6,221 nucleotides of DNA from Candidatus Zixiibacteriota bacterium (GCA_016213305.1 JACRAV010000275.1:1-6221); one strand, 5' to 3'; shown: positions 1-6,221, counted from the stretch's first letter. Numbers and translations: made by a program. The notes: generated by a model from the sequence alone, not told the origin.

Positions 1-409
1 CCGATCCGATCATCCGCTCATTGCCAAACGAAAGCTCGAACCGCCCCGCCTGCAGGTTCAGGCCGGGGGCGGGAAAATTATTCACCGTCATATAGGCCTG
101 GTGAAGATCGACATTGGCAATGTTCGCCGTCGTGTTGGTTGCCGGACGATCCGATGACCACGCGCCCCACCGGCGACTGTCCTGCAACTGAATGAAACCC
201 GTCACACTACTATCTACCACCGCGCTTACCCCGACGCGGCTCCGCATGTCGGTGAATCCTGTCGTCGGCTGTAGCCCGAAACTGCGACCGTCGAGCTCGA
301 ATCTGATCCGAACCTGGCTCGATACTTTGAGTGTCGTCTCGGCCAATGCCGTCGCCGATAGCACAGACAGCATCAGGGCCGCAAACGCAATAGCACCTCG
401 TCTCATCAT
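1..409 (-). CDS. Outer-membrane beta-barrel channel, alginate-export/porin type (5' part, runs off left edge)
   Basis: The first 136 codons are visible and open to the window edge; the C-terminal part is missing. Residues 1-23 form a typical Sec signal peptide: Met-Met-Arg-Arg, a hydrophobic core rich in Ala and Leu, then Ala-Leu-Ala before Glu24 as the likely cleavage site. The mature part shows alternating polar/hydrophobic beta strands. Residues 72-82 read FIQLQDSRRWG, residues 101-106 DLHQAY and residues 122-135 GRFELSFGNERMIG. The last resembles the GRxELxYGdeRLiG signature I associate with alginate-export (AlgE-like) barrels, which let anionic or neutral solutes cross the outer membrane. 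The substrate cannot be told from this fragment. The start at 409 is chosen because GGGAGAGG lies 5 nt upstream; a second ATG follows immediately (406). No gene precedes it on its strand until the tRNA, so it probably has its own promoter. Family membership is recognised from motifs, not from a search. Confidence 0.8.
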   Translation of the reverse strand, partial: MMRRGAIAFAALMLSVLSATALAETTLKVSSQVRIRFELDGRSFGLQPTTGFTDMRSRVGVSAVVDSSVTGFIQLQDSRRWGAWSSDRPATNTTANIANVDLHQAYMTVNNFPAPGLNLQAGRFELSFGNERMIGS

Positions 410-414
410 AAATA

Positions 415-422
415 CCTCTCCC
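415..422 (-). promoter_or_regulatory. Ribosome binding site of the porin gene
   Basis: GGGAGAGG on the minus strand, 5 nt before the ATG at 409. It is purine-rich and matches the anti-Shine-Dalgarno well. It supports the first of two adjacent ATG codons as the start. Confidence 0.75.
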
Positions 423-442
423 GACCGTTAAGCGTGATCACC

Positions 443-457
443 GACTTCAATGAAGTC
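443..457. promoter_or_regulatory. 15-bp perfect palindrome (GACTTCA-A-TGAAGTC), possible operator in the porin leader
   Basis: Two 7-bp arms (443-449 and 451-457) are perfectly complementary around a single central base. A 1-nt loop cannot form a normal RNA hairpin, so a dimeric DNA-binding protein is a better explanation than a transcript structure. It lies 34 bp upstream of the porin start codon. If transcription starts near 459, it occupies about +2 to +16, a usual place for a repressor. I do not recognise the regulator. Confidence 0.4.
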
Positions 458-465
458 TTGTCAAC

Positions 466-494
466 AGACTAGGTTTTCATGCAAATAATGTCAA
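466..494 (-). promoter_or_regulatory. Sigma70-like promoter for the porin gene
   Basis: On the minus strand a perfect TTGACA (494-489) is followed by a 17-bp spacer and TAGTCT (471-466), which matches TATAAT at three of six positions. The predicted transcription start is about 459-460, giving a leader of about 50 nt. The weak -10 is compatible with an activator-dependent promoter. An alternative -10, CATTAT (490-485), would place the start near 478. The two cannot be separated by eye. Confidence 0.4.
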
Positions 495-514
495 TCAAAA
501 ATGGCGGGAGTACA

Positions 515-528
515 TTGACTTTAGTCAA
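515..528. promoter_or_regulatory. FNR/CRP-family type binding site (TTGAC-TTTA-GTCAA)
   Basis: A perfect palindrome of two 5-bp arms separated by 4 bp. This is the geometry of FNR/DNR/FixK-type boxes (TTGAT-N4-ATCAA), differing at the innermost base of each arm. Its centre at 521.5 lies about 62 bp before the start predicted from TTGACA/TAGTCT (a class I position), or about 43 bp before the start predicted from CATTAT (close to a class II position). Both distances fit activation of the porin by a CRP/FNR-type protein. The regulator itself is not in the window, so the signal (oxygen, NO, cAMP or other) is unknown. Confidence 0.45.
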
Positions 529-787
529 AGTCGCAAAAAGAGACCTGCTTTGAGGACTATGCCAGAGGTGGCGATCCGCCGGCGAATCGCCGCAGGGCGC
601 CTAACATGACGTCACATGTGTCGGTTCAGCATAAATCGGACATGAGAAGATGCTCGCTACGCGCTCCGGCCGATTACAAGATAGTCACTGTCACGCCACG
701 GTCGGCGCGAAGGTTTTGTACAGGAGTTGGGTCAGCCAGGGCAGGTCAATGCGTTGCATCGGCACCCAGCTGATTGGCCGATACGAT
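529..787. other. Intergenic region without a recognisable gene
   Basis: Between the FNR-like box and the terminator of the tRNA I find no protein gene with a ribosome binding site and no known RNA. The only visible structures are a GC-rich imperfect palindrome at 570-591 (arms GGCGAT/ATCGCC around a central GCCGGC) and the 8-bp palindrome TGACGTCA at 607-614. Reading frames that cross from here into the tRNA are antisense to it and look spurious. Confidence 0.5.
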
Positions 788-820
788 AAAAGCCCATACA
801 TCGAAGCGATTAATGGGCTT
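788..820 (-). terminator. Rho-independent terminator downstream of tRNA-Leu
   Basis: On the minus strand AAGCCCAT (820-813) pairs perfectly with ATGGGCTT (797-790) across a 15-nt loop. The 3' arm runs into a short T run (791-788, TTTT) followed by an AT-rich stretch. It starts 8 nt beyond the tRNA CCA end, which fits termination of a single-gene tRNA transcript. The U tract is short, so efficiency may be modest. Confidence 0.65.
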
Positions 821-827
821 CTTAATT

Positions 828-914
828 TGGTGCCGAAGGGGGGACTCGAACCCCCACTCTCTTGCGAGAACTGCGCCCTGAACGCAGCGCGTCTACCAAT
901 TTCACCACTTCGGC
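828..914 (-). tRNA. tRNA-Leu, anticodon CAG, with encoded CCA
   Basis: All elements of a class II tRNA are visible on the minus strand. The acceptor stem is GCCGAAG (914-908) with CTTCGGC (838-832), the discriminator base is A (831), and CCA is encoded (830-828). The anticodon stem CTGCG/CGCAG (887-883 and 875-871) encloses the 7-nt loop TTCAGGG, with CAG at 880-878. A long variable arm TCTC-GCAA-GAGA identifies it as leucine type. The T arm is GGGGG-TTCGAGT-CCCCC (855-839). It decodes the leucine codon CUG, which is frequent in the genes of this window. The gene is intact, with a promoter upstream and a terminator downstream, and appears to be transcribed alone. Confidence 0.97.
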
Positions 915-955
915 AAAGACAGGTACCAAGCGAACAGGTCCGCTCAGGGAAAACC

Positions 956-984
956 AAGATGCTAATAACTGCGCCCGGTGTCAA
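956..984 (-). promoter_or_regulatory. Putative promoter of tRNA-Leu
   Basis: A perfect minus-strand TTGACA (984-979) is followed by a 17-bp spacer and CATCTT (961-956), a weak match to TATAAT. Transcription would start near 949, giving a 5' leader of about 35 nt to be removed by RNase P. The -35 is convincing; the -10 is not. Confidence 0.4.
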
Positions 985-1046
985 CGGTTTTATGGTCCGC
1001 AAATTGATTGCCCGCCATCAGATTGAGCAGGACCGAGTCACAATGG

Positions 1047-1075
1047 TTGACATTTCCCTCACACGTCGGTAACCT
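1047..1075 (+). promoter_or_regulatory. Putative promoter of the GT-C/YfhO fusion gene
   Basis: TTGACA (1047-1052), a 17-bp spacer and TAACCT (1070-1075), which matches TATAAT at three of six positions. Transcription would start near 1082, about 60 nt before the TTG start codon. The -35 hexamers of this promoter and of the divergent tRNA promoter lie about 60 bp apart. Confidence 0.35.
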
Positions 1076-1130
1076 GCATGGGAATGCAGTTCGGGCGCTC
1101 GTCCAGCGCTGAAATTACAGCCGAAGACCG

Positions 1131-1135
1131 GGAGG
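1131..1135 (+). promoter_or_regulatory. Ribosome binding site that decides a TTG start
   Basis: GGAGG lies 7 nt before the TTG at 1143. The in-frame TTG at 1137 is only 1 nt from it and the one at 1149 is 13 nt away, so 1143 has by far the best spacing. No in-frame ATG with a comparable site exists near the N-terminus. Confidence 0.7.
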
Positions 1136-1142
1136 ATTGGGA

Positions 1143-4100
1143 TTGCGTTTGGCAAGCCGCTTCAGCGAAACACTTACTCCGTTGCAGGGACGAGGAGGGG
1201 CGTTCGGACTATTTGCGCTGGCGCTGTTTGTTCGCGGTGCGGTTCTGTGGTCCGCCATAGGTCACATCGGGCTTGACCAGTTCCTTTCCGCCACTCCCGA
1301 CACCAAAGCGTATCTTTCCGCGGCCCGAGCGCTCGTGGACCATTCCGGTTCGTATGAAACGGCCTTTTTCACATTCGGGCCGGGCTTCCCTGTTTATTTA
1401 GCCGGGTTCCTTCGCCTGTTCGGGGATTCCCCCCTGCCGATTTTGATCGCTCAAATTCTGTTGTCGAGTTTGTCGTGTGTGCTGATCTATCGTCTCGGCC
1501 GCCTGATTCTGGACGACTACGCCATGAGCATGCTCGCCGGAGTGATCGCCGCCTTCTCGCTTACCTCCATCAGCTTGAGCTGTTTCATCCTCTCGGACAC
1601 GCTGTACTTGTTTCTCTTCCTGCTGTCGCTCGTTTTGTTTATCGAGGGGATGCGTCAGGGAACATGGTGGCGTTTTGTCGTCTCGGGACTTTTGCTGGGC
1701 GCGGCGATTCTCACCCGGACCATCGGCCAGTTCTGGCCGATCCTTCTGGCGCTGATCGGCCTGTTGCTACTCAGGAAATACTCCGCCGATCGCACCGTCT
1801 CGGCCCAGATCAGAAAACGGCAGATTCGCCAGATTGCGCTGTGCGTGCTCATCCCGCTTGGTGTCATGATTGCATGGGTCACGCGTAATTACGTCGTTAA
1901 CAGTGTCCCCGCTCTGGCCATGACCGCCGCCGGTGGCCCGGCCAATGTTGCCGCCATGACCCGCGAAGCGCAAACGGGCGTGCCGTATCGCCAGATAGAG
2001 GATTCCTGGTTTGCGGAGAAGCTCTCGTCCGAAAGGAAGAACTCTTTTACGACGGCAGAAGAATATCGGCTGTTGCGAGAGAAGACGCTTGAGGTCCTCA
2101 AGGACTCACCGGGTCAGATGTTTTCGGTGTACCAGGACGTCGTCTGGGAAAATCTCACCGCCCGGGAGGAACTGCACCGCGATATTCTCGCGCCGGCCGT
2201 GCTTCCCTGGGCCAACTATCTGAACTCCCCCAACCGGCCGTTTATTCTGGCCATGATCGGTTTGCTGGCGTTGGTGGTCCTGCGTCGATTCCGACCCGCC
2301 GCCATCTTCGGCTTGATCTATCTGTACTATACCTCGATGATCGGCTTCACCAAATGGCAGGGATCGCGCCTGTTCTATCCCGGACTGGTGGCGGAAGCGG
2401 TGCTCGCCGCGGTTGCGATCGTCGTCGCGGTGCGCGCCCTTGTCGGGTTGGCGAAGACTGTCGAACAACGCTGGGAGATCGGCCGAAGGGTGGCTGACTG
2501 GTTTGATCAGCCGGTCGCTTCCCATGGAAAATACGCGCTGGTCACGGCTGTCGGGATGGGCGGGGTGCTGGTCTGGCTGTTCTGGGATTTCATTTTTTCC
2601 AACCAGATGCTCAAATCGGTCGATGTGCTGGGCGTCGGACTGGCGCATCATCGCCTGATGTGGGAGCATTTCGCCCACACTCACCGGCTGGTCGGATGGA
2701 ATCCATATGATTGCGGCGGTATTCCGGTGATCGAATCGGTCAGCGGCGCGATTTTCTATCCTCCCGCACTACTCGACTATCTGGGTTACATTCCGCGCAT
2801 GATCGGGTTCAATTTTCTTCTGCACTTCCTCGCGGGCGGATTTTTTATGTATCTGGCCGCCCGCCAACTGAAATTGTCCCCTCCGGCGGCGCTGATCGCG
2901 GGCGTGGCTTATGGATGCTCGCCACTGATACTTTCCTGGGTCGCCCCCGGACACGACGGCAAGATCTACTCCGCCACCCTGTTTCCGCTGATCGTTCTAT
3001 TTGTTGATCGCCTGATGAACGATGCTCGACTCCGGGACGCAGTCGGTCTGGGAATAGTTTTTGCCCTTATGATCGTCACACCGCATCTTCAGATGGCCTT
3101 CTATTCGGCCGCTTTTGTCGCCGGATATGCGCTGTGGAAATGTATCGCGAGACTGAGTTCCACCCGCTCGCTGTCGGGGGTGCCGATCCGGGCGGCGCTG
3201 ACCGTTGTTGGTCTGGTCATCGGAATAGGATTGTCCGCCATTCAGTGGTTGCCGAGCGCGCATTATATCCCAAATGAATCGCCGAGAGCGTATGAGCAGA
3301 CCGGTCTCGACTATGCCTCCACCTATTCTTTGCATCAGGAAGAACTTGTGTCGCTGGTGGTCCCGGAGTTTTGCGGTTTGGACGAGACCGACGGCCCTAA
3401 GACATACTGGGGGCGAAACAGTTTCAAAGATAATTCCGAAAGTTTCGGCGCGGCCGCCGCTCTGCTCGCCCTGATCGGTCTGGTGCTCCCCGGTCACCGG
3501 CGCAAGTACTGGTGGCTGGTGGTCGCCGGTCTGGTGATCCTTTATGCGATAGGGGCCCACACGCCGCTGTTTGGATTTCTGATCGCCCAGGTGCCGCTGA
3601 TGGGACAGATGCGTGCGCCGTCCACGGCGATGTTTGTGGCCCTGTTTGCGGTGGCCGTCCTTGCCGGCATCGGCGTTGATAATATCCGGTCGGCGGTCGG
3701 TGAAAACAGCCGTTGGGTGAAACGTGTCAATGCGGTGTTGCTCGTGGCAATCGTGATAGTATTCATGATCAACATCCTTATGATTGTCAAAGGACGGGGC
3801 TTCCTCGGATACTATGCCGACTACGTGTATCCAAAGCTCGCTGACGAATCACCGGGGGCGGTTCACCTCAAGGAAGCGGCCCTTGAAAATCTTTTTCTTC
3901 TCCAACAGGGTCTGTGGCGCTTCTGGTTTGTCCTTGTCGGCATCTACCTGCTGATCCGGTTCTTTGCGCGCACGCAGTGGTCGCTGGCGCTCTCCCTGGG
4001 ATTGACGGCGCTGGTAGTGCTGTCTTCTTCCGGCATTGTATCACGGTGTATCAAGCTGATCGATCCGGCGGTCTATTGGGAGCCGAAACCGGTGACCAAT

Positions 4101-4910
4101 TATCTTCGCGAACACGCGGGAATCAATCGAGCGGTAGGATTTGCGCTGAATCAGACATCTCTGCTCATTGGCGCATATCCGGTCCAGAGCACGATCGGTT
4201 TTCACAGTCGCCCGGTGATGTGGTATTACCGGCTGTCCGGCGAGGAACCGGTGCGAAACCTGCTGAAAGCCCGCTTTGCGAATCTGGCCGGGACGCGCTT
4301 CATCGTCTTCCCCAATCGACCGGAAAACATATTGAACATTGATACTCTCGGACCAATCCCGCTTGATACCGCGGCGATATTTGACGACTGCGTTGTCTTT
4401 GAGAACAAGAATGCCTTCCCGCGCGCCTTCATGGTCGATACATTCAGAGTGATGGACAGTCTCTGGCCGCTCATGATCGAGACTGTCAATGGGACCACCG
4501 ATCTGCGCAAGGTGGCCCTGCTGGAACGACGTCCCGATATTACCATCAAGCGCTCGGGCGACTCGGCGGGAACGGCGCGAGTCGATTCCTATAGCGAAGA
4601 TTCCATTGCGGTGTCCGTCACCTGCCGGAGCAATCAGCTTCTCATCCTGACGGATACGTATTATCCCGCGTGGCATGCGTATATCGACGGTCGTCCCGCT
4701 CAGATTTTGAGGGTGGACGGCGCTTTCCGGGCGGTTGCGGTGCCGGCGGGCAATCACCGGGTTGAATTTGTCTTTGCTTCTCCCTACGTCCGGGCGGGCG
4801 GGGCGATATCGCTGGCGACGCTATTGGGGATCCCGGTCGGCGCATGGCTGATCCGGCGAAGACGATCAAGAGTGCGAAAAATCGAAGGCGTGCCCCCGCC
4901 GGCGGAATGA
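1143..4910 (+). CDS. Two-module membrane glycosyltransferase: PMT/ArnT-like GT-C domain fused to a YfhO-like domain
   Basis: The protein has about 1255 residues with the TTG start at 1143, chosen from the ribosome binding site. Module 1 (about 1-435) is a PMT_2/ArnT-like GT-C fold. It has a first transmembrane helix at about 20-40, the external-loop acidic motif DTKAYL (53-58, Asp53 the probable catalytic base), SDTLY (151-155), many helices, and RLFYP (409-413) near its end. A charged linker (about 436-464) follows. Module 2 (about 465-1255) resembles the YfhO family. It has WNPY and GG at 519-526, FYPP (538-541), a dozen or so further helices, then a soluble beta-rich domain containing YYPAWHAYIDG (1173-1183), a last helix and an Arg-rich cytoplasmic tail. 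GT-C enzymes move sugars from polyprenyl-phosphate carriers to acceptors outside the inner membrane. Firmicute YfhO has been linked to glycosylation of lipoteichoic acid. YfhO proteins are usually about 800-900 residues, so the first 435 are extra. The acceptor is unknown. The reading frame is intact, with no sign of frameshift. Confidence 0.85.
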   Translation: MRLASRFSETLTPLQGRGGAFGLFALALFVRGAVLWSAIGHIGLDQFLSATPDTKAYLSAARALVDHSGSYETAFFTFGPGFPVYLAGFLRLFGDSPLPILIAQILLSSLSCVLIYRLGRLILDDYAMSMLAGVIAAFSLTSISLSCFILSDTLYLFLFLLSLVLFIEGMRQGTWWRFVVSGLLLGAAILTRTIGQFWPILLALIGLLLLRKYSADRTVSAQIRKRQIRQIALCVLIPLGVMIAWVTRNYVVNSVPALAMTAAGGPANVAAMTREAQTGVPYRQIEDSWFAEKLSSERKNSFTTAEEYRLLREKTLEVLKDSPGQMFSVYQDVVWENLTAREELHRDILAPAVLPWANYLNSPNRPFILAMIGLLALVVLRRFRPAAIFGLIYLYYTSMIGFTKWQGSRLFYPGLVAEAVLAAVAIVVAVRALVGLAKTVEQRWEIGRRVADWFDQPVASHGKYALVTAVGMGGVLVWLFWDFIFSNQMLKSVDVLGVGLAHHRLMWEHFAHTHRLVGWNPYDCGGIPVIESVSGAIFYPPALLDYLGYIPRMIGFNFLLHFLAGGFFMYLAARQLKLSPPAALIAGVAYGCSPLILSWVAPGHDGKIYSATLFPLIVLFVDRLMNDARLRDAVGLGIVFALMIVTPHLQMAFYSAAFVAGYALWKCIARLSSTRSLSGVPIRAALTVVGLVIGIGLSAIQWLPSAHYIPNESPRAYEQTGLDYASTYSLHQEELVSLVVPEFCGLDETDGPKTYWGRNSFKDNSESFGAAAALLALIGLVLPGHRRKYWWLVVAGLVILYAIGAHTPLFGFLIAQVPLMGQMRAPSTAMFVALFAVAVLAGIGVDNIRSAVGENSRWVKRVNAVLLVAIVIVFMINILMIVKGRGFLGYYADYVYPKLADESPGAVHLKEAALENLFLLQQGLWRFWFVLVGIYLLIRFFARTQWSLALSLGLTALVVLSSSGIVSRCIKLIDPAVYWEPKPVTNYLREHAGINRAVGFALNQTSLLIGAYPVQSTIGFHSRPVMWYYRLSGEEPVRNLLKARFANLAGTRFIVFPNRPENILNIDTLGPIPLDTAAIFDDCVVFENKNAFPRAFMVDTFRVMDSLWPLMIETVNGTTDLRKVALLERRPDITIKRSGDSAGTARVDSYSEDSIAVSVTCRSNQLLILTDTYYPAWHAYIDGRPAQILRVDGAFRAVAVPAGNHRVEFVFASPYVRAGGAISLATLLGIPVGAWLIRRRRSRVRKIEGVPPPAE

Positions 4911-4935
4911 CGGCGGCGATACCAGCAGAAATCGA

Positions 4936-6221
4936 TCACGGTCCGTCTTCAAGTAACGAGACATGACCGACCGCATAACGGTCATCCCCGCCATATCCAT
5001 GAATTTTGACCCGGTCGTATCCGGCGAGATACGTTTCAGCGGCGAGGTGAAGGGTGTCGATGCGAAGGCCGCCCTGGTCGATGAATTCGCGCTCCACGGC
5101 GAGGTAGCCGACCTCGCGCTTGCCCCGAGTGAACGTGATGAGGTAGTTGTCGTTGTGGTCGAAACTGATCTCGACGTTGGCCGCGTGCGACACATCCGGC
5201 AGAATAACAACCAACCCGTTTTTGTTAAGCTTGAACACACCCGGAGCATCCCACGCCGTGTTCCTTGCCTTGCGATGATCGGCCTCATTGTAGGTGACAT
5301 CGACCGGAGGCGGAAAGGCGTACGCTTGAAGTAGCGACTCGTACTGTCCGGTGTTGAATGTGATAATTGTCTTCAGTCGCTCCGTGGACCACAAGCGACC
5401 TCGGCTGAGGATTCTGAGGCGATCAACGTAGGCGTGCAGATTCGGATCATCGACCACATTGCTGTCGATGAGCAGGGTGCTTTCATATCCGGCGGGAGAG
5501 GTGCGAACGAAATGCCCGATTCGCCACACCTTGGGATTTTCTTCCGGCAAGCGACTCAGCAAGGGGTCGGTCAGGCCGAACATATCCACGATATGGATGG
5601 CGGGGCCGGCCCAATAACCCATGAAACCGACACTCCGATCGTAAATCACCCCTGTGCCCCGGTCGCGGGCTTCCAATCCTTTGTGGGACCAATAGTGATC
5701 AGGGTACACCGTGCCCCGCTTCATCAACATCAGTCCGGTTCCCTGATAGTACCACCCCCGCTCATCGGCAATTCCGAAAGGATTGATTTCGTTCTCGCCC
5801 GCGGTGCCATACAATTCGGTGCTGAAGATCGGGGCTTTGGGTGATGATAACCCGATGACCAATACAAGGGTAATGGGGATCAGGGAGCGCCATCCTGTCA
5901 GACTGATGGGTAGCTGGGTAAGAAGGGCGACCGCACAGACCAACGGTGCGGTGAAAAACCTCCCGCTCATGAAGTCTCCCCCCACCCTGAGCGTATAGAT
6001 AAAGAACAACGCAATTCCAAACGCCACCGCGATTACCCGCGCCGAGCGAATCACAAAGGCCGATGCCAGCCCGATAAAAATGGTCAGCAGGGTAATGGGA
6101 TTGATTCGTAAAGAATCAAGAAAGTACAAGAACCCCTGTTGCAGTATCTCACCGGAAGGTATGCCGGTGTGCGTCTTGGCGTAATAGGTATTCGGAAACG
6201 GGAAGCCGTAATAATACAGTC
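4936..6221 (-). CDS. AftB-like GT-C glycosyltransferase (3' part, runs off right edge)
   Basis: The frame is open from the window edge to the TGA at 4938-4936, showing the last 427 residues; the N-terminus with the first helices and the catalytic external loop is missing. The visible part begins with a loop reading YYGFPFPNTYYAKT (6213-6172), very like the PNTxYAK loop of AftB-type arabinofuranosyltransferases and their relatives. Next come about four transmembrane helices, with VGGDFMSGRF (about 5982-5953) between the second and third, another signature I associate with this group. About 300 residues follow without clear membrane segments, presumably periplasmic, including DMFGLTDPLLSRLP and WRIGHF (about 5590-5510). 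Such enzymes use polyprenyl-phosphate sugars to add terminal residues to envelope glycans. The donor and acceptor here are unknown; AftB's arabinose is not implied. It is convergent with the fusion gene, with 25 bp between stop codons. A TTG at 6129 could be read as a start, but the conserved coding continues upstream, so it is internal. Confidence 0.8.
   Translation of the reverse strand, partial: LYYYGFPFPNTYYAKTHTGIPSGEILQQGFLYFLDSLRINPITLLTIFIGLASAFVIRSARVIAVAFGIALFFIYTLRVGGDFMSGRFFTAPLVCAVALLTQLPISLTGWRSLIPITLVLVIGLSSPKAPIFSTELYGTAGENEINPFGIADERGWYYQGTGLMLMKRGTVYPDHYWSHKGLEARDRGTGVIYDRSVGFMGYWAGPAIHIVDMFGLTDPLLSRLPEENPKVWRIGHFVRTSPAGYESTLLIDSNVVDDPNLHAYVDRLRILSRGRLWSTERLKTIITFNTGQYESLLQAYAFPPPVDVTYNEADHRKARNTAWDAPGVFKLNKNGLVVILPDVSHAANVEISFDHNDNYLITFTRGKREVGYLAVEREFIDQGGLRIDTLHLAAETYLAGYDRVKIHGYGGDDRYAVGHVSLLEDGP

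Noticed and set aside
828..914. The tRNA-Leu gene as an integration site of a mobile element
   Set aside because: No integrase gene and no direct repeat of the tRNA 3' end are visible in the window.
691..1002. A 103-codon minus-strand frame
   Set aside because: It contains the tRNA-Leu itself and the typical spurious peptide that translated leucine tRNA genes give, and it reads on through the terminator.
650..1072. A 140-codon plus-strand frame starting in the intergenic region
   Set aside because: It runs antisense through the whole tRNA-Leu gene and its promoter, has no convincing ribosome binding site, and its residues show no protein-like pattern.
1078..1260. A 60-codon plus-strand frame that overlaps the start of the fusion gene
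   Set aside because: There is no Shine-Dalgarno sequence before its ATG, and from 1143 on it is out of frame with a strongly supported gene.
2106..2684. Long minus-strand frames inside the fusion gene (also 2997-3560 and 4041-4757)
   Set aside because: They are opposite a continuous, motif-bearing coding frame, are rich in Arg, Gln and His as expected of antisense shadows, and lack recognisable domains or ribosome binding sites.
4896..4905. Palindrome CCGCCGGCGG at the end of the fusion gene
   Set aside because: It has no loop and no T run and falls within the last codons; GC-rich coding sequence gives such matches by chance.
4963..4985. A hairpin with 7-bp arms (ATGACCG/CGGTCAT, 9-nt loop) considered as the terminator of the convergent genes
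   Set aside because: It lies inside the coding end of the minus-strand gene and is not followed by a T run on either strand.

Overview
The window is about 6.2 kb of moderately GC-rich bacterial DNA, probably chromosomal. The organism looks like a Gram-negative, diderm bacterium. One gene encodes an outer-membrane beta-barrel protein with a Sec signal peptide, the tRNA gene encodes its own CCA end, and TTG serves as a start codon with a good Shine-Dalgarno sequence. The combination of an alginate-export-type porin, a YfhO-like giant membrane protein and an AftB-like GT-C enzyme fits little-cultured diderm phyla such as the FCB group. That placement is inference and I hold it weakly. I see no phage, transposon, plasmid or CRISPR features.

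Layout: (1) Positions 1-409, minus strand, hold the 5' part of a secreted outer-membrane channel gene that runs off the left edge. (2) Positions 410-827 are a non-coding region. Its left half looks like a regulated promoter for the porin: a 14-bp FNR/CRP-type palindrome, sigma70-like hexamers and a second 15-bp palindrome just downstream of the likely transcription start. Its right half ends in the terminator of the tRNA. (3) Positions 828-914, minus strand, are a complete tRNA-Leu with anticodon CAG, with its own promoter and terminator. (4) Positions 1143-4910, plus strand, are one very long gene for a membrane protein of about 1255 residues. It joins an N-terminal PMT/ArnT-like GT-C glycosyltransferase module to a full-length YfhO-like module. 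(5) Positions 4936-6221, minus strand, are the 3' part of a second GT-C glycosyltransferase, AftB-like, convergent with the fusion gene and separated from it by 25 bp.

The two large genes both look like polyprenyl-phosphate-sugar-dependent transferases acting on the outer face of the inner membrane, so the right part of the window may be an envelope-glycosylation locus. They are on opposite strands and cannot form one operon. The porin is set apart by the tRNA gene and is probably regulated independently, perhaps by oxygen, nitric oxide or another signal sensed by an FNR/CRP-family protein. The most distinctive item is the tandem GT-C fusion; the second is the compact promoter of the porin.
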